DNA from: PoT sp049331405
Lineage (GTDB): Bacteria; Planctomycetota; Planctomycetia; Isosphaerales; Isosphaeraceae
Direction: 5' to 3'
NCBI RefSeq assembly: GCF_049331405.1
Contig: NZ_CP186274.1
Coordinates: 7,998,001-8,062,000, forward strand
Length of the DNA stretch: 64,000 nt
Each line of letters opens with the position of its first letter. Within the stretch, counting starts at the first letter, position 1. The notes under the pieces were generated by a model that saw only the letters and a program-made list of their open reading frames with translations, was not told where the DNA came from and searched no databases. Of this stretch, positions 1 to 9,427 are shown in pieces. The translations under genes and the position numbers were made by a program.

Positions 1-1402
1 CCAGCAGCCAACGCGCCTCATTCGCGGACGGATCCGAACCGAACTCCTTGATCTGATATTCGAGGGACTGAACATATTTCGCGGCCGTCATACCCTGTTG
101 CTTTGTCGCGAGGGCACGTCCGCAAGCCAGTGACCTCAAGAGGCCGGCCTTGGGCCGAGACGCCCCGGCGAGCGGGTCTTCGACGACGCGAGCCAGGAGT
201 GCCTCGGCCTTCACAAACTCCCCCGCCTGGAAGAGATAGGCACCGGCCCGGAGCCGCAGTTCGCTCGCTTCTCGCATCGAGTTGGCGGCCTGGAGCCGAT
301 CGGCGGCTTCCGACTCGAGGTTTCCGGCCCGCTTCAGGTTTCCAAGCAAGGCTGCTCCATCCGCGAGCATCGTCAATGCGTCGGCCCCCTGGTTCGAAGC
401 GGGCCGCTCGATCTGCCTGCTCATGAGCATGAGGACCCGCTTAGCCTCAGGATCGGTCGACTGGCGCAACGGCTTGTAGCGTTCGAAAATCTCCCGCTCG
501 ATCTGCTCCCGATCGGCCGGCACGGTCACCGACTCACGCTTGGCGAGGAGGATACGGATCATGCTCAAGGCCTTCTCGGCCGGCTCGAGCGACGATTTTT
601 CAACCAGGGCCTGTGCATGGGCGAAGCGTCTACTGTCGATCGCGGCCGTGACCCTGGCGTTGAGAATCTCCGCGGCGGGAGGCGGAGATGGAGCCTTTTC
701 CGCGGCGACGAATGCCAGATCGGCTTCCTTGTCTTCGCCGCGACGCGCCAGAAGTGTGGCCTTGAGGAGCAAGGCGAACCCATTGAGTTCGGCGTCGGCC
801 ATGGGGCGGCCGAGCACATCGATAGCCTCGCGCTCCTGAACCCTTCGTGCGTCGGAGTTAATCGCCTCGAACTCCGATCGATCCGCGAGGCACTGGGCCA
901 GGCGGAAGCGGCTGTTCTGCGTGAAGATGTTGTCCTGGCTGCCGGATTCCTTGACCAGGTTTCGAAACCGTTCCAAAGCGGCGTCGAGGTTTTCGATCGC
1001 ATGGTCCCGGGCGGCATTGTCCCAGGCCTGGACCGAGAAATGCTCGGCCCACGCATGCCCCCTGGCCCAGATGTAGAGCGCGATCTGGAAACGGACCTCG
1101 CGTGCCTTCGTGCTGTCCGGATGTTTGGAGTCGAAGGCTTCGAGGACCTTGATGGCCTCGGTCCAGCGATCGCGTCGGACCTGGCCATTGGCGGCGGATT
1201 GGGCGGCCCTGTCCAGGGCGGTTGCAAGCTCGATCGTCGCCTGGGCCCGGCTATCCACGGGCATGTCGCGTTCTTCCAGGCGGGACCGAAGCAAGGAGAG
1301 ATGATTTTCGACGTCCTGATTCGCCTGGGCATTCGCGAGCAGTGGCAGCAGTAAGCAGCTTCCCAACGCGAGCCCTGCCGCGAGCTTGGATCGTCTCATC
1401 AT
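1..1402 (-). CDS. Secreted TPR-like repeat protein, C-terminus cut by window edge
   Basis: An open frame runs on the minus strand from tandem ATGs at 1400-1402 and 1397-1399 off the left edge, about 466 residues visible. A GAGGAG lies just upstream (1405-1410); the second ATG has the better spacing. The N-terminus is a classic signal peptide: MMRRSK followed by a Leu/Ala-rich core ending near ANAQA. The rest is mostly helical, rich in Ala, Leu, Glu and Arg, with helix pairs such as FDSKHPDSTKAREVRFQIALY and RFRNLVKES that look like degenerate TPR units. It is probably a periplasmic scaffold or tally protein of planctomycete type. I do not recognise a named family. Opposite-strand open frames here are shadows. 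Confidence 0.7.
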   Translation of the reverse strand, partial: MMRRSKLAAGLALGSCLLLPLLANAQANQDVENHLSLLRSRLEERDMPVDSRAQATIELATALDRAAQSAANGQVRRDRWTEAIKVLEAFDSKHPDSTKAREVRFQIALYIWARGHAWAEHFSVQAWDNAARDHAIENLDAALERFRNLVKESGSQDNIFTQNSRFRLAQCLADRSEFEAINSDARRVQEREAIDVLGRPMADAELNGFALLLKATLLARRGEDKEADLAFVAAEKAPSPPPAAEILNARVTAAIDSRRFAHAQALVEKSSLEPAEKALSMIRILLAKRESVTVPADREQIEREIFERYKPLRQSTDPEAKRVLMLMSRQIERPASNQGADALTMLADGAALLGNLKRAGNLESEAADRLQAANSMREASELRLRAGAYLFQAGEFVKAEALLARVVEDPLAGASRPKAGLLRSLACGRALATKQQGMTAAKYVQSLEYQIKEFGSDPSANEARWLL

Positions 1403-1500
1403 CTCTCCTCAAAGACGGGGACGGACTTCCTTCAACTTCGGGGAACGACCACCCCGAACGATCGGGCAGGCTATAAAGCGGCCAACCCTGATTCGAGTCA

Positions 1501-2817
1501 TTAGAGAGAAGATCGGCCCTTTTTGCGCAAGAGACCAGCGATCGCGTCACGATACAGGGGTTCGGTGTCGCTCCGTGAGAAGGCCACGCTCGGCTCGTAC
1601 CCCCCCTCGGCGAACGATCGCTGGAGCGGCAGATACCAGGGGCCACCGTCGCCATAGGCGGCCGTCGCCAGCATGGAGCCCGGCTTGATCTTCTGGGCCT
1701 CGAGTTGATACTCGATGAAGGTCTCGGCTGGGAGATGGAGGACCGAGACATCCCCCAGATCGAGCCTTGTGAGCAGGATCGGACGTTTCGAGGCCGCTCG
1801 GATCAGCCAGCCGCATGTCATGGCACTGCGATTCCGCTCCACGGTCGTCCGCTTCGGATCTGCGGCGATGGCCTTGAGCTGATCGAGATCCAGCCCTTCG
1901 CGAGGTTCGAGTGTGAGCGGCGCCGTGAACCAGTCGATCGATTCGAGCCGGGTCTCGTGGGGTCGAGCCGCCTCGTCGGCGGCGGCCATCGCCGCTCGGA
2001 CGCGCTCGGCGAGGATCGCGCGGTTCGCGTGGTTCCCGTCGTTGTACTTGCCGGGGGTGATGTTTCCCGAGGATCCGGTGAAGTAAAGGTGCAGGGTTTC
2101 CGGTTCCTCGGCATCCCTCTTGTTTCGGGCGAGTCCGACGAAGTCGCTGGTGACCCGGCCGTCACCGTAGTAGCTCATCGGGTGGGTGGCATAGTAATAG
2201 AGTCGGGCCAGGACCTTATCACCCTTGCAGAACCCGATCGACTTCAGCATGGGGTCGATCGTCCCAATGGGTTCGGCCCTGACCTTGGGGTCTGTGGTGC
2301 TGCTATAACGAACGTAGAGACTCTTGCCATCGGGGCCGATGATCCGACGATTGGAGGCCACTTCCTTGACCTCGGCCTCCCCCGACCGGCAATGCGTGAT
2401 CGGCTGGGCCTGGGGCAACGACTCGCGCAAAGCCACGGCAGAGCGCTTGATCAGGTCATCGACGAACCTTTCATCGTAGAGCAAGGTCGGGTTCTCCGAC
2501 TTGCTGAGGAGGGCGTTGCCGTCGCGATCGATGAAAGGCGCGTTGTGCTGGTGGACGCAGTGCAAGGCCACGCGATCGGGCGTCGTGTGGGCCGCCTCGG
2601 CGAGCGCCTCGGTCCAGAGCCGATGCGACTCATTCATGACCCCCGTCCAGTCGAGGGTGGCGAGGACGATCGGCAGGCCCGCCCCCTGGAGGACGATCCC
2701 CCGCAGAGAGAGCGGGTCGTCGACCCCTACCACGGGTTTGATCCAGCCGCCGCAGAGCGGGTGGTTCATTGGCGGGGTCGCGTCGACCGAGAATCGTGCC
2801 AGGTGGAAGCCGAGCAT
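1501..2817 (-). CDS. Neutral/alkaline non-lysosomal ceramidase-like protein
   Basis: The 438-residue product opens with FHLARFSVDATPP and continues with the LxLRGIVL...VLATLDWTG pattern and a HCVHQHNAP motif (about residues 86-94). These are the hallmarks of the N-terminal domain of neutral/alkaline ceramidase-like proteins, where the His cluster binds a metal. Eukaryotic and Pseudomonas ceramidases cleave the amide of ceramide; planctomycetes carry many shorter single-domain homologues whose substrates are unknown, so the activity is inferred. No signal peptide is visible. I chose the ATG at 2815-2817 because GGAG precedes it at about 8 nt; an upstream in-frame ATG at 2871 adds 18 residues but has no ribosome binding site. 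It is divergent from the ABC importer genes. Confidence 0.72.
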   Translation of the reverse strand: MLGFHLARFSVDATPPMNHPLCGGWIKPVVGVDDPLSLRGIVLQGAGLPIVLATLDWTGVMNESHRLWTEALAEAAHTTPDRVALHCVHQHNAPFIDRDGNALLSKSENPTLLYDERFVDDLIKRSAVALRESLPQAQPITHCRSGEAEVKEVASNRRIIGPDGKSLYVRYSSTTDPKVRAEPIGTIDPMLKSIGFCKGDKVLARLYYYATHPMSYYGDGRVTSDFVGLARNKRDAEEPETLHLYFTGSSGNITPGKYNDGNHANRAILAERVRAAMAAADEAARPHETRLESIDWFTAPLTLEPREGLDLDQLKAIAADPKRTTVERNRSAMTCGWLIRAASKRPILLTRLDLGDVSVLHLPAETFIEYQLEAQKIKPGSMLATAAYGDGGPWYLPLQRSFAEGGYEPSVAFSRSDTEPLYRDAIAGLLRKKGRSSL

Positions 2818-3090
2818 CGCGAGCACTCCGAGGGACGGTCGTTGTCGAGGCGTGTCTTTCACAAGATCCATGCAGGCCGCGGCATCTAGGGAACGATCCG
2901 AGGACCGCTGGAAGGCGAGTTCCGAACTCGGTGGCGTGGACTTTGCACACTCGAGGATTCTCGCAGGGAAAACCCGCCATGGATCAGACGCTCTGGTCTG
3001 ATGACGGTCTCTTGGACTCTATCGAACAGGCCGGGTCCATGATACTGTCGAACCGAGTCGGGATGCCGCAACCTTTTGTACGGGAAGATC

Positions 3091-3870
3091 ATGCCGGCCG
3101 ATTCACCCCCCGCGTCCGTCACCTGGCGTGACGTCTCGAAACGCTATCCCGACGGGCATCATGCGCTCGAAGGGGTCAGCCTGGAAGTTGGCGGCGGTGA
3201 GTGCCTCGCCATCCTCGGTTCCAGCGGCTCGGGGAAGACCACGCTCCTCAAGATGGTTAATCGGCTGATCGAGCCGAGCACCGGCACAGTCCTCGTTCGA
3301 GGAACTCCGACCTCGGACTGGGATCCGATCACCTTGCGGAGGTCGATCGGCTACGTGATCCAGGAGGTCGGGCTTCTCCCCCACCTTGATATTGCGTCGA
3401 ATGTGGCCCTGACGCTCCGCATCCATGGCAAATCTCGCAAGGAAAGCGAGCCGAAGGTCCGCACGGGGCTCCAGATGGTTGGCCTCGACCCGGATCGGTT
3501 CGGATCACTTCGTCCGCACCAGCTCAGCGGTGGCCAACGACAACGCGTCGGAGTCGCCCGGGCCCTGGCGACCGACCCCGACCTCATCCTGATGGACGAG
3601 CCCTTCGGGGCGCTTGACCCGATCACGAGGCGTGAAATCCAGGACGAGTTTGTCGCCCTGAGGCGCCGCCTCAATAAGACGGTCATCATCGTGACCCACG
3701 ACATTCGCGAAGCATGTCGGATCGCCGACAGGCTTGCGCTCGTGGATCGAGGCCGACTGGTGCAGCAAGGATCGGCGGCGGAACTGATCCACGAACCTCG
3801 AAATGAATTCGTGAAATCCTTTTTTCAAGAAGCCGGGGCGGTTGCCGCGGCGGACCCGGAAGGATCGTGA
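3091..3870 (+). CDS. ABC importer ATP-binding protein, OpuCA/ProV-like
   Basis: This 259-residue ATPase has Walker A GSSGSGKT (43-50), Q-loop Gln91, signature LSGGQ (145-149), Walker B with Asp169-Glu170, and the switch His203. The RxSIGYVIQEVGLLPH stretch is typical of the quaternary-amine (glycine betaine, carnitine, choline) subfamily. It lacks the C-terminal CBS pair found in many OpuCA/ProV proteins, so the usual ionic-strength sensor is absent. The ATG at 3091 has GGGAAG closely upstream; an in-frame TTG at 3076 is possible. The stop overlaps the start of the permease gene, so the two form a translationally coupled operon. Substrate is inferred: an osmolyte, or ergothioneine as in EgtUV-type importers. 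Confidence 0.85.
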   Translation: MPADSPPASVTWRDVSKRYPDGHHALEGVSLEVGGGECLAILGSSGSGKTTLLKMVNRLIEPSTGTVLVRGTPTSDWDPITLRRSIGYVIQEVGLLPHLDIASNVALTLRIHGKSRKESEPKVRTGLQMVGLDPDRFGSLRPHQLSGGQRQRVGVARALATDPDLILMDEPFGALDPITRREIQDEFVALRRRLNKTVIIVTHDIREACRIADRLALVDRGRLVQQGSAAELIHEPRNEFVKSFFQEAGAVAAADPEGS

Positions 3871-5447
3871 TGGGCGGAATGCTCGACCTGTTCCGCAAGG
3901 AATACTGGCAACTGGCACTCGCCACCGCGGCACATCTCGACCTCGTGTTCGAGGCCCTGGCGTTCGCGGTCCTGATCGGGGTCCCCTGCGGAATCCTGGC
4001 AGCCCGATCGAAATCAGCCGAGCGGATCGTCCTCGGAGTGGCCAATATCCTGCAGACGGTACCAAGCCTGGCCCTGCTCGGATTCTTGCTCATCGCATTC
4101 CACGGGCAGATCGGCAAGCCCCCGGCTCGGACGGCCCTTGTCATTTACGCCCTTCTGCCGATTATCAAGAACACGATCCTCGGCCTCAGGAGTATCCCCG
4201 CGGGCATCGCCGAGGCTTCCGTTGGACTGGGTATGACCTGGTGGCAGCGCCTCACGATCGTCGAACTGCCGCTCGCCATCCCAATCGTGCTCGGCGGCAT
4301 CAGGGTCGCCAGTGTTGCGTCGGTCGGAATGGCGACGATCGCCGCGGCCATCGGGGCCAAGGGCCTGGGAACGTATATCTTTCGGGGTGTCTCGCTCTCC
4401 GACACTCGGCTGATCTTGCTTGGCTCGATCCCGGCGGCCCTGCTGGCACTCATCTGCGACGCCGCGCTAGGCGAGGTCGAGTCGGCTCTCGACCCGACGC
4501 GCGAACGATCGTCGAGGGTCCGCAAGATCATCGCGTCAGCTGTCGTTGCATTTCTGTTGGCCACAGCAGGCTGGGGATTCTTCAATGACCTCCCGGGCCG
4601 GAATCAGTCCTCGACGATCGTGATCGGCTCGAAGGATGGCAGCGAGATGATCACCCTCGGCCACATGCTGGGGGACCTGATCGAGGCGGAGACCACATTG
4701 AAGGTTGATCGTCGCTTCAACCTCGGCGGGACGCTCGTCTGCTTCAACGCCCTGAAGAAGGGGGGGCTCGACGCCTACGTCGAATACACGGGCACCGCCC
4801 TGACGACGATCCTCAAGGAACCGCCCAGGAATGATCCCAATGCCGTGCTGCAAATCGTCCGCGAGACTTTGAAAAAGCGAGAAGACATCGATTGCCTCGC
4901 CCCTTTCGGGTTCGAGAACACCTTCGCCCTCATCATGCGACGCGAGCAGGCTGAAAGGCTCGGGATTCGGTCGATCTCCGACCTCAAGAACCATGTTGGC
5001 GAAATCCGCCCGGGATTCGGTCCCGAGTTCATGAACCGCGAGGATGGGTATCCTGGCCTCACGAAGGCTTATGGGCTCGAGTTCGTGGTTTCGCCGAGGG
5101 AAATGGATCGGAATCTGCTCTATCAGGCGGTGGCGAAAGGCTCGCTCGACCTGGCGGCGGGCGACTCGACGGACGGGCGGATCGCGTCGCTCGAACTCGT
5201 CGTCCTGACCGACGATCGCCACTACTTCCCCCCCTACCAGGCCGTGCCGCTCGTGCGGGCAGAGGTACTGGAACGTCATCCGGGGTTGAGAAAAGTTCTA
5301 GAAGTACTGGGAGGAAAGATCAACGCCGACACGATGCGTCGGCTGAATCGGGAGGTGGATGAGAAGCACCGAGACCCGGCAGAGGTCGCCCGAGAATTCC
5401 TGAAAACTCTCGGGCTGCCTCGAACCGGGTCTCGAAAGGGCTCGTAA
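3867..5447 (+). CDS. ABC importer permease fused to its substrate-binding domain
   Basis: Residues about 1-215 form a BPD-type permease domain with several hydrophobic helices and the EAA-type loop SIPAGIAEASVGLGMTWWQR. One more hydrophobic helix follows, then an OpuAC/OsmF-like binding domain from about residue 248. It shows IGSKDGSEMITLGHML, FNLGGTLVCF and DAYVEYTGTA, typical of this binding-protein class. Permease-binder fusions are known in OpuC-like and EgtU proteins, so the two genes here may be a complete importer working as a dimer. Start is GTG at 3867 (4-nt overlap with the ATPase) or ATG at 3870 (1-nt overlap). The convergent MFS gene ends six bases beyond the stop. Substrate is not determinable by eye: betaine, choline, carnitine or ergothioneine are candidates. 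Confidence 0.85.
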   Translation: MMGGMLDLFRKEYWQLALATAAHLDLVFEALAFAVLIGVPCGILAARSKSAERIVLGVANILQTVPSLALLGFLLIAFHGQIGKPPARTALVIYALLPIIKNTILGLRSIPAGIAEASVGLGMTWWQRLTIVELPLAIPIVLGGIRVASVASVGMATIAAAIGAKGLGTYIFRGVSLSDTRLILLGSIPAALLALICDAALGEVESALDPTRERSSRVRKIIASAVVAFLLATAGWGFFNDLPGRNQSSTIVIGSKDGSEMITLGHMLGDLIEAETTLKVDRRFNLGGTLVCFNALKKGGLDAYVEYTGTALTTILKEPPRNDPNAVLQIVRETLKKREDIDCLAPFGFENTFALIMRREQAERLGIRSISDLKNHVGEIRPGFGPEFMNREDGYPGLTKAYGLEFVVSPREMDRNLLYQAVAKGSLDLAAGDSTDGRIASLELVVLTDDRHYFPPYQAVPLVRAEVLERHPGLRKVLEVLGGKINADTMRRLNREVDEKHRDPAEVAREFLKTLGLPRTGSRKGS

Positions 5448-5452
5448 GCTCA

Positions 5453-6835
5453 TCAAGCGATTTCGGAAGCTGGTTCCAGTTCCTTCTTGCTCGCGCCGAT
5501 CTCCTCTTCCTTGAAGAAGAGGGCGAAGGCCGCCATGCAAATCAGGGTTAGGATGAAGGGGCCCATCCAGTTGCCCGTCCAGTTCTCGACGGACTTACCG
5601 TTGACCACCGTCGTGTTGTAGGCGCGGACCCAGCCGGTCAGGGCACTGCCGAGGACCGTACCGAGGCCATAGACCACGAAGATCAAGAGGTTCTGGGCCG
5701 TCGCCTTGATGTCGCTGCTCGCGGCTCGGTCAACGTACATCTGGGCGACCACGAAGAAGAAGCCAAAGGCGAAGCCGTGGAGCCCGATCGTCGAGATCAT
5801 GAGCCACTGGGGCTTGCCATAAGCCGAGAGTCCGAAACGGAGCGCCCAGGCCCCTGCCCCCAGGAGCATCGTCTTCTTCACGCCGATCTTCGCCACCGAG
5901 AGGGGGACCAGGCCGATGACGACCGCCTCGGCGAACTGGCCGAGCGTCATGAACGCGCCGGTGTCGGTCGGGCGTACTCCGATCGACTCGAGGAAGTAGT
6001 TCTCGCAAGCGAAGTAGAAGGCGAGCATGATCCCGATCAGGCCCGTGATGACCACGAGGACCGCGAAGGATCGGTGCTTCATCAACTCGAGGCTTTCGAG
6101 TACGGCCGACTTCTTGTCGATCGGATCGGTTTCCTTGGCCGGGCTGGGCGGAGTGTGCGGCAGCGTCAGGCAGTAGATTCCATAGATCAACGAAACCACG
6201 CCTGGGATTCGCAAGCAGTCGCGGAAGCCGGGCTCACTGATCCAGGAGATCGCGAACAGCGGTTTGAGATGCGGCACCACGCTCGACTGCCAGGCGGCCA
6301 GGAACGAAGCGAAGGCCTTATCCTGATGGAAAAGACCGAAGAAGTCTTTATAAAAGCCAAGATTGTTGTAATCGATATAGAACGGGAACGAGAGACCGGC
6401 AGCGATCCAGCCGACCGTTCCCCAAAGCCGGATCGACGGGAACGTGTTCTGATTACCCTCGCCAAGGCTCCGGAACGTGATCGAGTTCGATAGCCCCATC
6501 GTCGGCATGTAGAGGCTGCAGTAAAGCAGCAGCAAGACGAAGATCGGGACGAACGACGTGGCGTAAGCCGTCGCGATCAAAAGCAACCCGCCGATGAAAT
6601 GCGACATCGCCATCACCTTCTCGGTGGCGAAGTAGCGGTCCGCCAACTGGCCGATGATGAACGGGCCCAGGATCGACCCGAAGCCGTAGACGGTGAAGAT
6701 CCAGCCGATGGACTGAACGCTGAGATTCAGGTCGTTCGGTCCCAGGCGCTGGGCGAGCATCGGGAGCCAGATGCCCCAAACGTAGTACTGGAAGAACATC
6801 ATCAGGCAGAGACGGAACCTCAGACCAAAGCTCAT
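5453..6835 (-). CDS. MFS permease, nucleoside:H+ symporter (NupG)-like
   Basis: The 460-residue protein has about twelve hydrophobic segments. Its start, FRLCLMMFFQYYVWGIWLPML, resembles the NupG/XapB nucleoside:proton symporter branch of the major facilitator superfamily, which is common in planctomycetes. A short cytoplasmic loop rich in Pro, Lys and Asp (HTPPSPAKETDPIDKKS) separates the two six-helix halves. A GGGAG lies about 8 nt upstream of the ATG at 6835. The C-terminus is charged (KEEEIGASKKELEPASEIA). Transport of nucleosides is inferred from family resemblance only; no purine or pyrimidine gene is adjacent. Confidence 0.8.
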   Translation of the reverse strand: MSFGLRFRLCLMMFFQYYVWGIWLPMLAQRLGPNDLNLSVQSIGWIFTVYGFGSILGPFIIGQLADRYFATEKVMAMSHFIGGLLLIATAYATSFVPIFVLLLLYCSLYMPTMGLSNSITFRSLGEGNQNTFPSIRLWGTVGWIAAGLSFPFYIDYNNLGFYKDFFGLFHQDKAFASFLAAWQSSVVPHLKPLFAISWISEPGFRDCLRIPGVVSLIYGIYCLTLPHTPPSPAKETDPIDKKSAVLESLELMKHRSFAVLVVITGLIGIMLAFYFACENYFLESIGVRPTDTGAFMTLGQFAEAVVIGLVPLSVAKIGVKKTMLLGAGAWALRFGLSAYGKPQWLMISTIGLHGFAFGFFFVVAQMYVDRAASSDIKATAQNLLIFVVYGLGTVLGSALTGWVRAYNTTVVNGKSVENWTGNWMGPFILTLICMAAFALFFKEEEIGASKKELEPASEIA

Positions 6836-7041
6836 CGTGATGGCTCCCGAACGGAGAAGGACCAGGCGGGGAGGGTAGTCAAGACCCTCTCGGGTTGAAG
6901 ATAGAGAATGTACCCAGCGACAATCGGCCTTGCCAACGTCCTGCCCGCCATTCGGACAGAAAAGGCGCGGTGGGAGCGCACTCGCGCGGCAGCGTTGCCT
7001 GGCATGTCATCAGATCGCCAGTTTCCGGCTGGGATTCATGC
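6836..7041. other. Spacer between the MFS permease start and glycosyltransferase end
   Basis: About 200 bases lie between two minus-strand genes. Short open frames on the plus strand here overlap one another and show no family resemblance. I see no clear hairpin terminator for the glycosyltransferase and no confident promoter for the permease. Confidence 0.4.
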
Positions 7042-8238
7042 TCAATCGATCGGGAGCCAGTCGAGCAACTGGTCAACCACTCGGCGGCAGGTATGCTCGC
7101 GTGCCCACTCGTAACGGGCCGAGGCGAGGCCGTCGTCCGACCCTGTCGCGACGATGGCGCGGACACTTTCAATGAAGGCCTCGTGATCGGAGGCGACGCG
7201 GAAAAGGTCTTCGTAGAGCCGACATTCGGGCACTGTGGTAGAGACGATGGGCCGCCCGGTGACCATGTAATCCATGATCTTCGTGGGGCAGCAGGCGACG
7301 TTGAAGGGGTGATCCGGCAGATACGGAATCAAACAGACATCAAAGCAACGGTTATAATCGTTGATCGATGCTTGCGGTCGCCAGCCCAGGGCGTGGACGT
7401 TGGAGAGCTCGACGCAACGACGAAAATTCTCGGCCCCGGGTGCGTTCTCGGAAGGTTCGCGCCCGATCAGAACGACGGAGGCCTCGGGCATGGCGCCGGC
7501 GAGGCGATGGATCAGGTCGTAATCGAGCCGGTCTTCCAAGCTCCCGATATATCCGAGGATCGGCCGCGGCAGGTGCGCGATGTCCTCGGGTAAGGCCGCT
7601 GGCCGGTCGTAGGCACGATCGCCGAGCGAGGCGGACCGAGCCCCATGCGGCAGATGCTTGATCCGGTCGGACGCCTCGGGGACGGCGGAACGCAGCTCGT
7701 CGGCACGCGAGCGGGCCACGCAGACGGTCAGGTCGGACTCGCGGACCATCTGCCGCTCGGCTTCGCGGACCCTGTCGGCCTGTCCCGGCCAGTACAGTGT
7801 GTAATCGTCGACGTTGTAATAGATATGATAATCTGGCCGGACCATGTCCCGGAGCGGCCGATAGAACGGGTAGGTCATCACCAGGGCGAGTTGGCTCTTC
7901 CGCCCCATCCGTCGATGCCAGCGCTGGATCGAGGAGGCGATCGGCCTCATGCCGATCTGCGGGAAGCTCTTCATCCATCCGCTGGGCAGGACGAGTTCAT
8001 GTCGCCAGTGCGACTCGCCGAGTTGCTTGGGTGAGCGTCGCCAGTTCCAGGGGCGTAGGCCGGCGTTCCAGGCGTTGCGATAGTCCTGGCAGTGCAGGAG
8101 TAGCGTCGCGACGTCCTCGCGATCGACCTCTCGAAACAGGTGCTCGGTGGTGAACCAGTTGGCGTCGGCGACGGCCAGGCTCAGGCGAGGGGTGCGCGGA
8201 GGGTCGGTGGGGGTTCGTGTCAACGGTGCGATCGCCAT
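7042..8238 (-). CDS. Glycosyltransferase, GT-B fold (family 1/4 type)
   Basis: The 398-residue protein has a two-domain GT-B look. The N-half carries YHIYYNVDDYTLYWPGQ and RESDLTVCVARSRADELR. The C-half carries PRPILGYIGSLEDRLDYDLIHRLA, VVLIGREP, ALGWRPQASINDYNRCFDVCLIPYL and the nucleotide-sugar region DYMVTGRPIVSTTVPE. This is the pattern of glycosyltransferases that build surface polysaccharide. GGGAAGAG precedes the ATG at 8238, which I prefer over an in-frame ATG at 8280. No polysaccharide cluster surrounds it, so donor and acceptor are unknown. Confidence 0.8.
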   Translation of the reverse strand: MAIAPLTRTPTDPPRTPRLSLAVADANWFTTEHLFREVDREDVATLLLHCQDYRNAWNAGLRPWNWRRSPKQLGESHWRHELVLPSGWMKSFPQIGMRPIASSIQRWHRRMGRKSQLALVMTYPFYRPLRDMVRPDYHIYYNVDDYTLYWPGQADRVREAERQMVRESDLTVCVARSRADELRSAVPEASDRIKHLPHGARSASLGDRAYDRPAALPEDIAHLPRPILGYIGSLEDRLDYDLIHRLAGAMPEASVVLIGREPSENAPGAENFRRCVELSNVHALGWRPQASINDYNRCFDVCLIPYLPDHPFNVACCPTKIMDYMVTGRPIVSTTVPECRLYEDLFRVASDHEAFIESVRAIVATGSDDGLASARYEWAREHTCRRVVDQLLDWLPID

Positions 8239-8422
8239 CGTGGCTCTTCCCTGGTGAGGCGTGCATCGGAGATCCATCATCCGACGTGGGCCTGAATCCG
8301 TCCCTAGTCCGAACGACCCTTGCAGAAGAGGCGGGTCGGTCGTCGCGAGGCGAGCTTAGGGCACCCCGCGACGACTTGTCAACCTGGAGAATTCGTTGTG
8401 GTTTTCGCGAACGGCTCCGAAC

Positions 8423-9427
8423 TCAGGGGACGATCGTCGCGAAGGTGGTTAGTTTGGCGGGAGGTTCATCCTTGAGGTCGGTCCCGATCTCGAAAACGGC
8501 ATTGAACGGACCGGACTGCGCGGGGGCCTTGAAGACGATCTCCATTCGATGCAGGGCCAGTGAATCCTGAGTCGCTGGGTCGGGGGTCGCCGAGAGTCCG
8601 TCCTTGCTCGCCTTGGTCGAGGTCACCTTGAACGGCTGCTTCGAGTTCGAGAGGATAAGCACCTGCTTCTTGACCACCTCGCCGGGTTTGAGCCGTCCTA
8701 GGACCATGATCGACGGCGACACGACGACAGCCGATTGGATATTGGCCGTGACCGAGATCGGGAACTTGGGATTCGCCGGGTCGTTGGTGTAGAGGGTCAG
8801 TTCGTCCTTGAAGTAACCGTTAGGGGCATTCGGCTTCAGGTTCGCGGTCAGCGTGTAACGGACCTGCCCATCGGCCGAACGGCTGGTTTCCTGCGCCTTG
8901 GCGGTGACGAAATTGCTTCCGAATTGGAGCTTTTCGATGCCCCAGTTAGGGACGCTCCCCGTATAACCGAGGTTGAGCGTCACCACGGGATCGCTCGTGC
9001 GCTGAACGGTGCCGAAGTCGATGAGTCCGGGGTTGAGGGTGATCTCCCCGCGGATGTAGCAGACAACGTTGAGGTCGACCTCGGTGTAGGTTGGGCGATC
9101 GATCACCAGGGTGAGCCCGGATCGCTTCTCGCCGAGGAACTTGGTCGTATCGATCACGGCTTCGACGGTGGTCTGCGTGCCGGGGGGGATCTGCTTCGCC
9201 CCGACGCGGACTTCCGTGCAGCCGCACTTGGTCTTCCAGTTGACGATGTGGATTTCCTGGTCGGAGTGGTTGGCCACCTTGAAGGAGTGGCGAATCTTCG
9301 ACCCTCGGGCGACGGTTCCGAAGTTAAACGAACGCTCCTGGAAGACCGAATCCACCCAACTCTCGGCCGCGCCGGCGGTGGTCGCCAGACAGGCCCAGAT
9401 CGCCAGAATGACGGGAATGCGACGCAT
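8423..9427 (-). CDS. DUF1573 secreted protein with Ig-like/ASH-type repeats
   Basis: The 334-residue product starts with a signal peptide (MRRIPVILAIWACLATTAGA). It follows with the DUF1573 pattern: FNFGTVARGSKIRHSFKVAN and the CGCTEVRVG motif near residue 69, where IPPGTQTTVEAVIDT follows. Later segments (INPGLIDFGTVQR, VSPSIMVLGRLKPGEVVKKQV) look like further beta-sandwich repeats. DUF1573 proteins are probably exported, Ig-like adhesion or scaffold proteins; their role is not known. It stands alone between a glycosyltransferase and a long upstream spacer. Confidence 0.8.
   Translation of the reverse strand: MRRIPVILAIWACLATTAGAAESWVDSVFQERSFNFGTVARGSKIRHSFKVANHSDQEIHIVNWKTKCGCTEVRVGAKQIPPGTQTTVEAVIDTTKFLGEKRSGLTLVIDRPTYTEVDLNVVCYIRGEITLNPGLIDFGTVQRTSDPVVTLNLGYTGSVPNWGIEKLQFGSNFVTAKAQETSRSADGQVRYTLTANLKPNAPNGYFKDELTLYTNDPANPKFPISVTANIQSAVVVSPSIMVLGRLKPGEVVKKQVLILSNSKQPFKVTSTKASKDGLSATPDPATQDSLALHRMEIVFKAPAQSGPFNAVFEIGTDLKDEPPAKLTTFATIVP

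Noticed and set aside
617..1354. 245-codon plus-strand open frame
   Set aside because: Shadow of the secreted TPR-like protein on the minus strand, which has a signal peptide and ribosome binding site.
1705..2889. 394-codon plus-strand open frame
   Set aside because: Antisense to the ceramidase-like gene; Arg/Gly-rich, no family resemblance.
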